DNA of 64,000 nucleotides, taken from positions 53,710,291 to 53,774,290 of the forward strand of contig OX419755.1 of assembly GCA_948567375.1 (NCBI GenBank), in the 5' to 3' direction. A program made the position numbers and the translations under genes. Source of the DNA: Lunularia cruciata. Taxonomy: Eukaryota; Streptophyta; Marchantiopsida; Lunulariales; Lunulariaceae. The notes beneath the pieces were generated by a model. The model did no database searches, had not been told where the DNA came from, and saw only the letters and a list, made by a program, of their open reading frames with translations. Positions 46,647 to 59,115 of the stretch are shown here, piece by piece (the stretch's first letter is position 1; the number at the start of each line of letters is the position of its first letter).

Positions 46647-47930
46647 ATGAGTTCTTGTATCAATTAACGGATTTGTATAATATCCATAAATACGTTAAAT
46701 CTTATTATAGATAACAAAGGACTATTGGGGCCTAGCCTCATTTTACGTTTTTTTCTCTACCTTGTACGGCTTGATGGGGTCTTCCCATCCTTCATGTTTT
46801 CTATGTAGTTATTCTTTCCTACTCGATAACGGAAACTTGATATTTCCACACCTCACTTCGATCCAATGGCTTCCATTCGCCATCGAGACCACCCATCTTT
46901 GTCATTCGTGAGATCAATGTCACTTTATTTATTTATTTATATTAGGGGTGTGGAATATCAATTGCCTAGACAATTAAAGATGTCCATACTAACTTTCATA
47001 CTTAGAAATCAAACTTGTTCACTTCCACAACAATAATAAGATAATAAAAAAGGTAAAGTTCTCTATAAAAGGAGAAATTTATTCTTAGAACTTCCATAAA
47101 GTATAAATTATGAAATTATATAATACTGTATAATTATATGAAATATGAAATATATGAAACATATTGAATTTCTATTCTAAACTTTGCTATTTACTCTTTA
47201 AAAAAGCATCTAAGCAAAGATTTACATGCTTCTTTTTGAAGAGTGAATAGTTAGCAAAATTTATGATCATAAATGCAGTATCTTGATACTGATGAGTTCT
47301 TGTATCAATCATATCATTCTACAGATTTGTATAATCTCCATAAATATGTTAAGTTTTAATATAAATAACGGGACTATTGGGGCCTAGCCCCATTTTACCT
47401 CTTTTGTCTCTCCCTTGTACGGCTTGATGGGATTTTCCATCCTTCATATGTTCTATGTAGTCATTTTTTTCATCGTGATAATAGAAACTTGATATTTTGA
47501 CATCCCCACTTTGATCCAATGGCTTCCATTCGCCATCGAGACCACCCATCTTTGTCATTTGTGAGATCAATGTCACTTTATTTATTTATATTAAGGGTGT
47601 GGAATATCAATTCCCTAGAAACTTAGAGATGTCCATACTAACTTTCATACTTACAAATCAAACTTGTTCAATTCCACAACAATAATAAGATAATAAAAGA
47701 ATATGAAGTTCTCTATGAAAGGAGAAATTTTATTCTTAAAACTTCCATAAAGTATAAATTATTAAATTATATATACTGTATAATTATATGATATATTTAA
47801 CACATTTAATTTCTATTCTAAACTTTGCTATTTACTCTTTAAAAAAGCATCTAAGCAAAGACTTACAAGCTTCATTTTGAAGAGTGAATAGTTAGCAAAA
47901 TTTTAAAAGATAAATTAATCTAAACCTAAG
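46647..47930 (+). repeat. Diverged ~640-bp tandem duplication, each unit with a SINE-like copy
   Basis: Unit 1 (46647-47290) and unit 2 (47291 to about 47930) align along their length, both starting GATGAGTTCTTGTATCAAT and both containing CAATGGCTTCCATTCGCCAT and GAAGAGTGAATAGTTAGCAA. Each carries a copy of the SINE-like repeat at its left (about 46728-46840 and 47376-47470). These copies are also flanked by a degenerate direct repeat (GATAACGG and similar), so the insertion predates the duplication. Confidence 0.85.
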
Positions 47931-49323
47931 CACAAACTTGTCCTTCCAATTTAACTGTTTGATAATTATTTCCCATGTTATAGGATAGTTATCTTCTATA
48001 TAATGAGTATTGAGTAGAGCTTGTACTTATAAAATAACTTCATGTTTAACATATCTCATGCGTATGTTTATCAAGTCCAAATTCTTCAAGACTAAGTTAC
48101 CAATAATACTGCAAAATTTCACAAGTTTCATCAAACTAGAACTTGAGATGTGGTCAAACGCTCAAACTTGATCCTAATCTACACCAAGACACCTTGGTTC
48201 AACTTTTCAAACTTCAGTCTTATCGTATCAGATTCAAGATCAACATAATGAAGAATTTCTTAGACATAACATAACCAAATTTTTTCTACTCTCCAACCCC
48301 ATTAACAAACGTTTAAAATCTTTTCTAAAATTTTTTGATTGTCTAAAGTTTTTGCTTTGTTATAGATTATACTCTTCTTGCTTCAATTGATTAGATCTTA
48401 GTCATTAATTACTCAAATGTTGCATTTCTGGTCCCTTCACAGTAGCCTACATACTCTTCTTTCTAAAGAGTAGTATTTCCAAATCCCTCATTTGTTTTAC
48501 AAGGCACATGCAAGCAAGAGGTTACAAGTGTGATTAGATGATAATAATAATGAGGATTAGTTATAAGTACTTGTACATATTAGAATTTTCCATTTGTCAT
48601 GGGATTATGTCTCACTTAATAAATATAGGAGAATTTTCTCATGTAAGGAGATATTGATATTCAAATCTATGTGCTTAATGAGATTTAAGAGGACTTTTGC
48701 ATTGTGGATTTTAGTTTGGGTGTTTAAGCATACTTGTGTCCAATTTAGAATTTGAATCTAGTTCCTTCTCTCACTAAATAGAAGATGAGTGCAAAAAGTG
48801 ACCATAAACATGCATAATTGATAAGTAAGTCCTTGGCATTGCACGCTAGCTAAGAAAATTTGGTAGCTTTGTGCAAACTTTGAGATTTCTTGAGATTATA
48901 AAATTGAGGAGGATGAAGAACAATCAATGCACAAACAAGAAGACATGTGCATGAGGGGTGAAATTGAAAAGTGATGCCTCAATCTCCATCATTCCACAAC
49001 TCCTCTCATAATCCATCATTCATTGACATTGGATTCCAAAACCTTCTCAATCATGTATTGATAGGATCTTCCACAAGGATTAGTAAAGGAAACTTGACAT
49101 GTCCCAAACCTAAAAATTATTAATGTGGACTAGAATGAAGGGAGAGAATAGAATGAAGGGAGAGAATGCAAGGTTTAGAATAATACCATCTCATTATGCA
49201 CAAATATTGAACTTTTTAGATAATCCAAAACATTTCAAATAGATTCACGGGGTAGTACTAAGAAAACTATGAAGAAGAGTACTACTTTTAATCACATAGC
49301 AAGTTACCTCATGAAGTTGGAAA
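47931..49323. other. AT-rich gene-free region
   Basis: No reading frame or repeat that I can support. Confidence 0.5.
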
Positions 49324-49745
49324 AGTAACAATATGGACTTTAGTGATGAAGTTAGTAGTGCTAACAAAGTAACAAATAAGACAAATTAGCCTAGAATATT
49401 CTAGAAGTATCTAGGAAGCTTCTTGGGAAGCTTCTCGGCTACCTTAGCTTGCACTCCAAGTAGGTAGCTTCTAGAACCTTCCAACTAACTTAGCTTGCAC
49501 GCCAAGTAAGCAGCTCCTAGAAGGAAGCTTCTTGAGAAGCTTCCCAATTAACTTGGCTTGCACTCCAAGAAAGCAGCTCAAGGAAGCTTCTTGAGAAGCT
49601 TCTCAAGAGCCTTGTATGATCCATATAAATACAAGAGCCAAAGCTCATGCTAGGCATTTGGAGTTTTCTCATATTCAAGTGTCCCAATGAGTTTCCATTC
49701 TCCTATTTCTCTCCTCGGTCTTGGTCTTTACATTGGTATCAGAGC
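49324..49745 (+). repeat. 5' LTR and primer-binding site of element E
   Basis: 409-bp LTR with TATA box (49623-49630). Upstream are six GAAGCTTC palindromes, mostly in pairs such as GAAGCTTCTTGAGAAGCTTC, plus TTCTAGAA and GAATATTC motifs. One base after the LTR comes the initiator tRNA-Met complementary site. Confidence 0.9.
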
Positions 49746-50299
49746 AAGAATGGGATGGATGGAATTTACGGACCACCAAATCCACTTTCACCAAACCATT
49801 AGGATTTTCATGTCCAAGTACTATCCAAACATTTTTTTCACACAATTCATCACCTCATCCTTTGGACAAGATTTTTTGCATATGATTAGCATATCTGAGG
49901 ACCCCTTGGTGCTTCTTGGTTGTAACTCATAGAGAACGGTGGACGTGCTGCTTCTATGTATTAATAAATTTGATAGATTAGGAGTGACAGGATAGAGTAG
50001 CAACCATGGCGGCAATACCCAAGGTTATCCTTGCTATGTAGCAACAAATCAAGCACCTTACCCAATTGTTGGATGAATGAGATCTTTGATGACAAGAGCA
50101 CGTAGAGAGAGTACCAATTTGAGAAGGAGAAGATCAATTTTGATTCCCTAAACCCAAGGTATTTCAAGGCAAGAATCTCATGTGTGTAGTGGAGAATTTT
50201 TTGTTTGATTGTGAATGTTATTTTGAAGCTACTAATCTGCAAGACGAGCAAAAATAGATTCTCTTGGCTTCTAGCCAATTGGATGGAGTAGCAAAGCTA

Positions 50300-50860
50300 T
50301 GGTAGAGATTTTGAGTGGAGTGAGTTGAACGACAAATTTTTGCACCAATCTTGACATGGGCAGAATTCAAGAGTGCAATAGTTAGTTGGTATCCAAGCTA
50401 TAAATGCCACACGAGATGCATGGGATAGGTTGGCAGAGTTGAAACAAATTAGCTCTGTAAGAAGTTACATCACGTAATCCTAAAACACCATCATGCAAAT
50501 TCTAGATATATTGGAAGGTGAAGCTCTAGATCAATTTGTGAGGGGCTTGAAGTCAAGAACCAAATTAGAGGTAACCATGCAAGAGACACAACACTTGGAA
50601 GAAGTCATGCGGTTGGCCAAACATTATGATTCCTTGGTTGCAACAACTTGGTCTTGACCTTGACCTCCACATAACTTACCAATATATTACACACATGTGG
50701 AGGAGCCAACATCAATGGAGATTGATGCCATTCAACACAGATCACTTGGCATTGTAGATAGAGAGAAATTGTGCCAAAATGGTGGTTGTTTTTATTATTG
50801 CCATTTGGGACATTGTATTGTTGAATGTCCACTCAAGAATGGGCAACCTTTACAATTGCC
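50300..50860 (+). pseudogene. Element E gag, decayed
   Basis: The frame is broken but matches the D gag order. The zinc knuckle at about 50787-50830 reads CFYYCHLGHCIVEC, with the second metal-binding Cys of the D copy replaced by Tyr (TAT). Confidence 0.75.
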
Positions 50861-50932
50861 TAGATAGGTAAAGTAGAACAATCAAGGAAACAAGAGATCC
50901 CAATAGGAGATTTTGAGTCGCCTAATGGGAGC

Positions 50933-51600
50933 TTGATTAATTCTAATGGGATTGAAGGCTTGACCTATGCAAGTTTGCTTCACTTGCAAGGTATGATATC
51001 TAATTGGGGTTGTATGATTTTGGTTGATTTTGGAAGTTTGGAGAATTGCATGTCTATGGAAGTAGCAAGGGAATTGGGTATTCCTATCAAGCTAGTAATT
51101 GGAAGTAGATTGATGATGGCGGATGGTCAAAAGGGTTCTGCATTCCATATCTTGCATCCTATTACCTTCAAGATTGGGAAGGAGTATTTGGAGTGTATGA
51201 GGTTTGTAATGACACCTCTACACTACGATATTATTCTAGGACTACCTTAGCTTGAATGTCATAAGGTTCAATTTGATTGGACCTAACAACAAATTCAAGT
51301 ACAACATCAAGGTAGGAATTTCTGATTAGGTTGTCTGGTACCTCTGAGTAAGACACCTAAGAATAGTCAGTCCCATGATGGGAAGTTTGTCGAGAAGATA
51401 GCCATAAAGCAAGCCTTGAAGGGAAATGAGTCCCAAGATGGAAGTTTGCCAGGAAGGCAACCATAGAGCATGCTTTGAAGAGAGATGAGTCCTTAGATGG
51501 GAAGTTTGTTAGTGAAGCAGCCATAGAGCAAGCTTTGGAGGAAGATAAGTATGTATTTGCGGTGTGGATCAAGCCAATTGCACAAGGACAATCAAAGGAA
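50933..51600 (+). pseudogene. Element E protease and triple-repeat spacer, decayed
   Basis: Protease-like part at 50933-51250 (LLHLQGMISNWGCMILVDFG, ARELGIPIKLVIGSRLMMAD, HYDIILG) with Asp-Phe-Gly at the active site. It is followed at 51357-51560 by three charged ~20-residue units homologous to those in D. A frameshift lies in the middle unit. Confidence 0.78.
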
Positions 51601-51639
51601 AGCCAAGAGCCTCATCAAGCAATGGTTGATTAGATAGTT

Positions 51640-52500
51640 TAGGAGTTTGCGGACGTGTTTCTGGATAATCTGCCAAAGGGATTACCCTCTAATTGTGATA
51701 TGCCCTTCAAGATTGAGTTATTGCCTGAGAGCACTCCAATGAGTAGACAAATCTATTGGCTCTCACCAAAGGAGTTGGAGGAGTTGCAAACAAGACTTAC
51801 GGAGTTATTGGAGAAGGATTTCACACGACATAGTACCTCTTCTTGGGGAGCACCGATTTCACACACCGAGTACCTCTTCACCAATTGTTCCAAAGAAAGA
51901 TAGAGGACTTTGGTTTTGTATTGATTACCATGGGCTCAATAAGAAAACAATGAAGAATGCATACCCCTTACCTCAGATTGATGACCGGCTTGATCAACTA
52001 AGTGGAGCACAATACTTTCCAAGTTGGATCTTTGTAATGGCTGTTGGCAAATCCTCATTGATAGGGAGGATGTGCAAAAGATTGCCTTTTTCACAAGGTA
52101 TGTGCATTTTGAGTGTAGAGTTCTACCTTTTGGGCTCACTAATACTCCAATAGTCTTCATGGATCAGATGCATTGAGTGTTGGATGGACTATTTGATTGG
52201 TACATGGTGGTGTTCTTGGATGATATCTTAATCTATAGCAAGACATACAAAACACATGAATCATGTGAGAGAAGTCTAATATGACTATGACAATGGAAAT
52301 TTTATTGCAAGAAGTTGAAGTGTGCCTTTTGGTAGAAGGAAGTCACCTTCTTGGGTACAAGATCTCATTGGAAGGGATCAAGATAGAAGAGCAGAAAATC
52401 AAGGCCATTACTGATTGGCCTACGCCAAAGGATGCTGCAAAAGTACGAGCATTTAATGGATTGGCCAACCAACTGTTCATCCATTATTATGCTTATGTGG
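51640..52500 (+). pseudogene. Element E reverse transcriptase and RNase H start, decayed
   Basis: The RT entry reads FLDNLPKGLPSNCDMPFKIE and [20 protein letters not shown], then SSWGAPI. After frame breaks come [20 protein letters not shown] and a catalytic VFLDDI box at about 52210. The 52281-52500 piece (SLEGIKIEEQKIKAITDWPT, VRAFNGLANQ) runs into the insertion point of element F. Confidence 0.85.
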
Positions 52501-53253
52501 TGTAATACTCCGAGGATAGGAGACCTGAAGAGAAATACACCATGAGAAACACACACTTTCACACTCAAACTCCAATGCCCCAAAGGAGCACCTTCTCTTT
52601 ATTAGATAGGTAAAGCGGATCTCCTCCAATGAAGCTCCACCATAGGATTAGGTACATAGATAGGTGACATGTTAGCAAGCTCCACCCTTGGATTACTTAC
52701 TCGGATGGGTGACATGTTGGTCCTGGTCCTATCTGGTTGGTCAAACAAGCTTTGACCGGAGGGAATCTTTTAGGGAATCTTCCTATAGGAATCTCAAAAT
52801 CATGTGGATGAGGTACCATTGGAAAGCTCTCGACAAGACAAAGCAAGGGGGAGGAAAGGCCAGCCTTTACTCAATTGGGGGGGGTCAACACATTTTCAAG
52901 GCCTAATTCATCCGTTTAGGCCTCCAAAATTGCCTTCAAAGATTTCAAGTATATTTTGGTTCCAACTCTATTAGTAGAAGTCCCCTTTTGGTGATATCTC
53001 TTTTTGATCTATTCATTCCATCTTGTGTAACATCCTTCCAGATGTTACCAACCCAATTCTCACCTTCAAATCATATTTCTAGCTATTGGTTCTAAGGTTT
53101 TCAAATCTATTTTGGTTTTCTACACTATTAGTAGAAGTACCTTTTTGGTGATACTTCTATCTGATCTATTTTGGCCATCATGTATAACATCATTCCACAT
53201 GTTACCAAACCAAATTTCACATCTAGATCATATGGCTAGCTCTTGGTATTACA
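52501..53253 (-). repeat. 3' LTR of element F
   Basis: 753 bp, minus-strand ends TGTAATACC and AGTATTACA. It differs from the 5' LTR at scattered positions and lacks the 8-bp insertion found near the 5' LTR start. Confidence 0.92.
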
Positions 53254-53289
53254 AACCTCACTCCTTTTAAGACGCAACGTCCTCGTTGT

Positions 53290-54637
53290 GCAACTGTTGC
53301 TCAAATGCTTGCACCAACACCGGTGCATGTGTCAAATTGGCAATGGGTTCCTAGGTTGCTTCATAGAGGGGGTAACCTTTCCACTGGACAAGATAATCCA
53401 CCCGTGGATGACGAGTACCACGCATGCATTTTTGGAGAATATGCTCCACCTCATATTCCTCGATGCCATCAACGAGTGTCAGACAAGGTCAAATGTCTTG
53501 TGTGGAATGACCCAAGCTTGATCGGAGAGCATATCTACGTAGTAGGGAAACATGGAACACTAGATGAATCTTCATGTGTGGTGGTAGCTCAAGGTGATAG
53601 GCCACAACGCCGACTTGACGGAGAATTGAGAAAGGCCCAATAAAACAAGGTTTGAGCTTACGAGATCCCACTAATGTGAGGTTGGTTGTTGATAGTCACA
53701 CATGATCCCCAACATTGAACTCCATGTGCCTACGGTGTGCATCAGCATACTGCTTTTGGCAATTTTGTGCAATCTATAATTTGTGCTTAGCGCTCTCCAT
53801 CCCTTGTTGAATTCTAGAAACAAATGTGTTGACTGCATCGACCTTAATAGCCACCGGATGGATCTTCATCAAGCTGGAAGGTGTGAAGGGATGCTCACCA
53901 TACATGAGGAAGAACGGAGTGACCTAAGTGGATGCATTCACTAAATTGTTGTAAGCAAATTCCACCAACGGAAGTAGGGTGTCCCACCTCTCTTGCTCTT
54001 CTAAGGTGAAGCCGCGTAATATGTCTTCAATAGTGCGATTAGCCCGCTTGGTTTGTCCATCTATTTGTAGGTGGTAAGCTGTGGACATGGCCAACTTGGT
54101 CTTGAAGAAACCAAAGAGGGTGTGCCAAAACAAACTGGTGAATTGAGTACCCCTATCGGTGATGAGTTCTCGAGACAAGCCATGGTGAGAGAAGACTGCA
54201 TCTAAGTATAATTGAGCAAGTTGTGGAGCGGTCACCTCCTTGGTGGTAGGGCGTACATGAATCATTTTGCTAAGCCGGTCCACAAAGACCACAATGGAGT
54301 CAAATCCTAATGTGGTCTTGGGTAATTCACAGACAAGATCCATACACACCTGTTCCCAATGTTGTGTAGGAGTAGGGAGAGGTTGCAGGAGCCCTACAGG
54401 AGCTTGATAAGAAGCTTTGTTCTGTTGACAAAGTAAGCAACTACGCATGTAGTCCATCACATTGTTGCACATCTTGGGCCAATAGTAATGGCACTGGACT
54501 GTATCCAAGGTCTTGTCCACTCCAACATGACATGCAATGGCCAAATCATGACATTCCGCTAGAATGGTGGTGCGCAATTCTAGGACATTTAGAATCCATA
54601 ATCTTCCATCACAAAAGATGAGTCCTTGGGTGCTCAT
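53290..54637 (-). pseudogene. Element F integrase with chromodomain, nearly open
   Basis: 53924-54637 is open for 237 codons. Zinc-binding part: CHDLAIACHVGVDKTLDTVQ, then CLLCQQNKASYQ. Core: MDLVCELPKTTLGFDSIVVF, DRLSKMIHVRP and LSRELITDRGTQFTSLFW with both catalytic Asp. The Glu of the triad is Lys (AAG) in DGQTKRANR. The GPF/Y module is at 53489-53671 (LKPCFIGPFSIL, VAYHLELP, KIHLVFHVSLLRR). The chromodomain at about 53290-53460 reads VEHILQKCMRGTRHPRVDYL and VQWKGYPLYEAT, then TAG at the position of the conserved Trp. Confidence 0.9.
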
Positions 54638-54799
54638 GACACCTTTGGATGATTGCTCTTCTACAATCTATGGATCAATTTTTGTAGCCGCCAAAATTTC
54701 TAGCCAAAATTTAGGGTTAATCTGAACCTCTACCACCAAGTTATTTGCCATTGGCATGCGGGTGAATGCATCTGCAAGTTGCTTTTTCCCTTCAACATA

Positions 54800-56097
54800 G
54801 GTGATTGTCATGTTGAAGCGTTGTTGCCACTCAAATCTAGCGACGAGTTAGATCCTTTTGCATCTTGAAGTAGACTAGAGGTTTGTGGTTTGTCTCTAGC
54901 ACAAATGCCTTCTCGCCCAGATAGTGCTTCCAATGCTTGCTTGCTAGGACGATGACCAACTCTTCTCATTCTGTGGTGTGGTAGTTGCGCTCTACTGGTA
55001 ACAAATTTTGAGAGAAATATGCAATGGGATGCCATCCGTCATGCCACTCTTGTTGTAGGACTACTCCGATTGCTACGCCTGATGCGTTTATATTAACTTG
55101 ATTGGACGTTTTGGGTCATACCACTTCAAGATTGGTGCATGTAGCAAGGCGGCTTTCAATTCTTGAAAGGCCAACTCTTGTGTGGTTCTCCATGTCCACT
55201 TCTTCTCCTTGCCAAGCAGTGCTGTTAAAGGTTGTGCAACCTTGGAGAAGTCCTTGATAAATCAACAATAGAATCCCGTCAAACCCAAGAAGCTCTTGAG
55301 TTGAGTCTGATCTTTTGGGGCACTCCATTTTTGAATGACCTCTATTTTATTTGTCAATACTTGAATACCCTTTACACTTACTCTATGCCCCAAGTAGTCT
55401 ACTTAAGACTTGCCAAACTCACACTTTGAGATTTTGGCATACAATCGATTTTGTCTTAGAATCTGGAGGACTTCTTGTAGATGTTGTTTGTGTTCCGTCA
55501 TCGTGCTACTATATATTAAGATATCATCCAGGAAGACGATGACATACTTATCCAAATATGGACAAAATATGTCATTCATTAAACTCATGAAAGTGGCAGG
55601 TGCATTGGTGAGACCAAAAGGCATCACAAGATACTCGAAATGGCCATACCTAGTTTGAAAGGCAGTCTTGTACACATCCTCCTTTGTAATTTGGATTTGA
55701 TTTTAACCGCTCCGCAAATCTAGTTTGGTGAAGTGTCTTGCTCATTGAGTTGATTGAATAGATCATCCATGCGTAAGGGATATTTGTTCTTCACTGTTTG
55801 CTGATTGAGACCCCGATAGTCAATGCACATGCACATTGTACCGCCTTTCTTCTTCATAAACAAGACCGGAGCCCCATATGGTGATACGCTGGGTTGGATG
55901 AACTCTTTTTGCAGCATATCCTCAATTTGATTCTTGCACTCCTCCAACTCATGAGGTGATAGGCAATATGGGGCCTTACAGGGAGGTGTCTTTCCCAGAA
56001 GTGTCTCAATTTTATGATCTATTCTCCTTTTTGGTGGTAATCCTAAGGGTAGATCATTAGGAAAGATATCTTGAAACTCATTTACAACATCCTTCAA
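54800..56097 (-). pseudogene. Element F reverse transcriptase and RNase H, decayed
   Basis: RT N-terminal half at 55720-56097 ([68 protein letters not shown]). After a frameshift and stop, 55403-55675 gives [33 protein letters not shown] and the intact [11 protein letters not shown] catalytic box. RNase H at about 54850-55030 shows VERNYHTTE, a stop, then EELVIVLASKHWKHYLGEKA. Confidence 0.88.
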
Positions 56098-56130
56098 TTT
56101 CTTAGGAATTTGTCCCTTAGGTTGTGCACT

Positions 56131-56583
56131 CTAGACTTCTCTTATTAGACCCATGAAACACCTATTAGTCTTACAAATAGTTGTTGTCCCTATGACATAC
56201 AGAGGCAATTCTTGCCTATGTGGTTTTTCTTTTACCCCAATGATCGACCATTGGTGGGTTCTCACTACTTTCTTCTTCCAATCTACTATAGGGTTGTAAT
56301 GCTCCATCCATGGCATACCTAAGATTGCATCATAACGCGCTAATTGTATCACTTGCCACTCAATTACTTCTTGATATTTTCCTATAGAGAGTGTTACCCG
56401 CCTGGGTAATAATTCAATCCTCTCTATTTGTCTGTTAGGTAACTCTACTTCTTCACTCTCATCTCTCTCTAGATCCATTCCCAATCTTATTGCAATAGAG
56501 CGAGACAAGAAATTCTTTGTGGCTCTCGGATCTATTATCACTCTCACTTGATTGCCTTCTAGGACCCCTTTCACTACAATCAA
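56131..56583 (-). pseudogene. Element F aspartic protease, open frame, active site lost
   Basis: Open for 150 codons. KGVLEGNQVRVIIDPRATKN has Asp-Pro-Arg where Asp-Ser/Thr-Gly is needed. FLSRSIAIRLGM, ATKNF and YDAILGMPWMEHYNPIVDW are typical of plant Ty3/gypsy proteases. Confidence 0.82.
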
Positions 56584-56678
56584 TTGTGAGGTTGCCTTTC
56601 GGTACCTTTGTGTGCTCGTCTTACTCCTTCCCTTGCTTTTCTACTTCCTTATTGAGCCAGTAAGGCCACGAGGTACAT

Positions 56679-57698
56679 TTACTGGCGATCTTCATTTTCC
56701 AAAGTGATTTTCACCTCCTCCTCTTTAGTGTGTCTCTCCATGTTGTTCAAAGATTGCCTGTATGAAGGTCGAGGGCATCTGGGAGGTCGAGGGCCTTTGT
56801 TGGTAGATACATGCCAAATACGACCACAATTGTAACAATGGCGTTGTTCTCCTTGAGTTCCTTCTCCTCGGGGGACTTCATCTCTCTGTTCTTCTACCCG
56901 TCCTCGTTCTCCTTGAAGCAATCATGCTCCTTGGTCTTGAAACCAAAGGTTGCCCAGTTCCATCGGTATTGGTCTACCCATGGGTGGCATTTCTGCCCAA
57001 TAATGTTGAGGTGGAACTACTCCTTCACCTCCACCTAATGCTCCTACTATTCTTTGTGCAACAAGCAATGGCTTCAAATATCGTGCAAAGATTTTGTACC
57101 ATGACTTCTTGGTGAATCCGCTCCCTCAACTCTCGTTTGAAATTGTCAAGAGCCTCTACTAGACTCATATCAGTTATTGTGACTTGTAGATCCAGAAATG
57201 CCTCCATATACTCTTGTATGCTGTTCTTTTGTTTCAATCCCCATAGTCGGATCCGGACCATCTGCATAGAATCCACCGATTGGAAATTCTTTAGCAATCC
57301 TTCTTGCATTGCTATCCATATGACCTCCCTTCTCTTGACCAACATGGATCGTTCCCAAGCGTCGTACCATGTGAGGGCTTTATCGATCAAGTACCCACAT
57401 GCAAACACGCATGTAGCATGCTCGGTGGTCTCTATTGAGAACAACCAAAAATATTGATTCATTCTTGAGATCCAGTTCTCCACTACCCCCATCGTACGCT
57501 GCACTTGTAAGGCTTGATGTTGTAGGTCTTCTCCATCCAGAGTAGTAATGTGGCTTCATCATTGATAGGGTTTGTAGGCACGGGTGCCTCTCCAAGTACT
57601 TCAGTCACAAGTATCGGATTTTGAGACGGCTCTTCTTCTTGTATTGCTTGATCATTCCTGAGGGTCTGCACTTGACTTTGTAACGCCTCCATGGTCAT
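56679..57698 (-). pseudogene. Element F gag, decayed
   Basis: 57483-57698 begins MTMEALQSQVQTLRNDQA, the probable gag start about 650 bp after the primer site. 57025-57504 carries the gag fold (WISRMNQYFWLFSIETTEHA, LIDKALTWYDAWE, LRLWGLKQKNSIQEYMEAFL-like text). The knuckle at about 56805-56840 reads CYNCGRIWHVSTNK, with the last Cys replaced by Lys. A frameshift lies near 57490. Confidence 0.85.
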
Positions 57699-58338
57699 CT
57701 TAATCTCTCAAAATTTGTTCAACATCCCCTGCATTCCTTGCACCAACTCTTGCACCTGCAGATCCATGGTTCCTATAACACTCGATTGCTATACTCTAAA
57801 ATTCAATAGAGAGTTAATATGATCAATCTGGAGGGTGCATGAACTATTGGAACAACCATTGGGACCTCAGAAGCTACCACTTGTTGGTAATATTCCTCAC
57901 CAAAATTCCTGACCACGAAATCTCTAAACATCACTTTTGGTCTCACTACATAATGAATTTCTACTTGAGTGTTAAAAGAAAAAGGATTTGGGACATTCAA
58001 ATCTATCACAACAAAATGTGAATTGTCAAATCCCACTCTCTATCGTAAATCACTACAGGCAAAATCACTTGGTTTGGCAAATTCATTATTGTATCCATGA
58101 ACTCTGCTCCAAAGTGAAAAACCAAATACACTTCTCACTTGATCGTGCTGAATGTACATAATCTTGATGTTGAATGGATTCAAGGATGGAAAGCAAGGCA
58201 TTGGATATTGTCCTCCCGGAGTATCCATTCTATCCTCCTAATCTACCAATTACACCAAAATGTCTCTCCTCAAAATTACTCAGTCTCAGTAGCCCATGTT
58301 CTTCCAAGAGGGGTGATCCGCTCTCTTGGGCAACACTT

Positions 58339-59115
58339 ACTCTGATACCATTGTAACACTCCGAGGATAGGAGACTTGAAGAGAAACACACCATGAGAAA
58401 CACACACTTTCATACTCAAACTCCAATGCCCCAAAGGAGCACCTTCTCTTTATTATATAGGTAAAGTGGATCTCCTCCAATGAAGCTCCACCATAGGATT
58501 AGGTACATAGATAGGTGACATGTTAGCAAGCTCCACCCTTGGATTACTTACTTGGATGGGTGACATGTCTGTCCAGGTCCTATCTAGTTGGTCAAACAAG
58601 CTTTGACTAGAAGGAATCTTTTAGGGAATCTTCCTGTATGAATCTCAAAATCACGTGGGTGAGGTACCACTGGAAAGCTCTCAATAAGACAAAGCAAGGG
58701 GGAGGGAAGGCTGACCTTTAGTTAGTTGGGGGGGGGGCAAACTGCATATTTTTGAGGCCTAATTCATCCATTTAGGCCTCCAAAATTGCCTTCAAAGATT
58801 TCAAACATATTTCGGTTCCAACTCTATTAGTAGAAGTCCCCTTTTGGTGATACCTCTTTTTGATCTATTCAGTACATCCTTTGTAACATCCTTCCAGATG
58901 TCACCAACCCAATTCTCACCTTCAAATCATGTCTAGCTAGTGGTTCTAAGGTTTTCAAATCTATTTTGGTTTCTTGCACTATTAGTAGAAGTACCCTTTT
59001 GGTGATACTTCTATGTGATCTATTTTGACCATCATGTATAACATCATTCCAAATGTTACCAAACCAAATTTCACATCTAGATCATATTGCTAGCTCTTGG
59101 TATTATGGCTGTACA
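58339..59115 (-). repeat. 5' LTR and primer-binding site of element F
   Basis: 764 bp. The minus-strand start reads TGTACAGCCATAATACC, an 8-bp insertion relative to the 3' LTR start. The LTR end is followed by one base and TGGTATCAGAGT, complementary to initiator tRNA-Met with one change. Confidence 0.9.

Larger units (their letters stand above)
52501..59115 (-). mobile_element. Ty3/gypsy chromovirus F, complete ends, nested in E
   Basis: Bounded by LTRs 52501-53253 and 58352-59115 and a perfect 5-bp target-site duplication TGTGG (52496-52500 and 59116-59120). The element lies in the RNase H region of element E, whose sequence resumes exactly at the duplication. Primer site TGGTATCAGAGT is at 58339-58350; the polypurine tract AAAAGGAGTGAGG is near 53256-53270. 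Minus-strand order: gag, protease, RT, RNase H, integrase, chromodomain. Reading frames are interrupted. Confidence 0.95.
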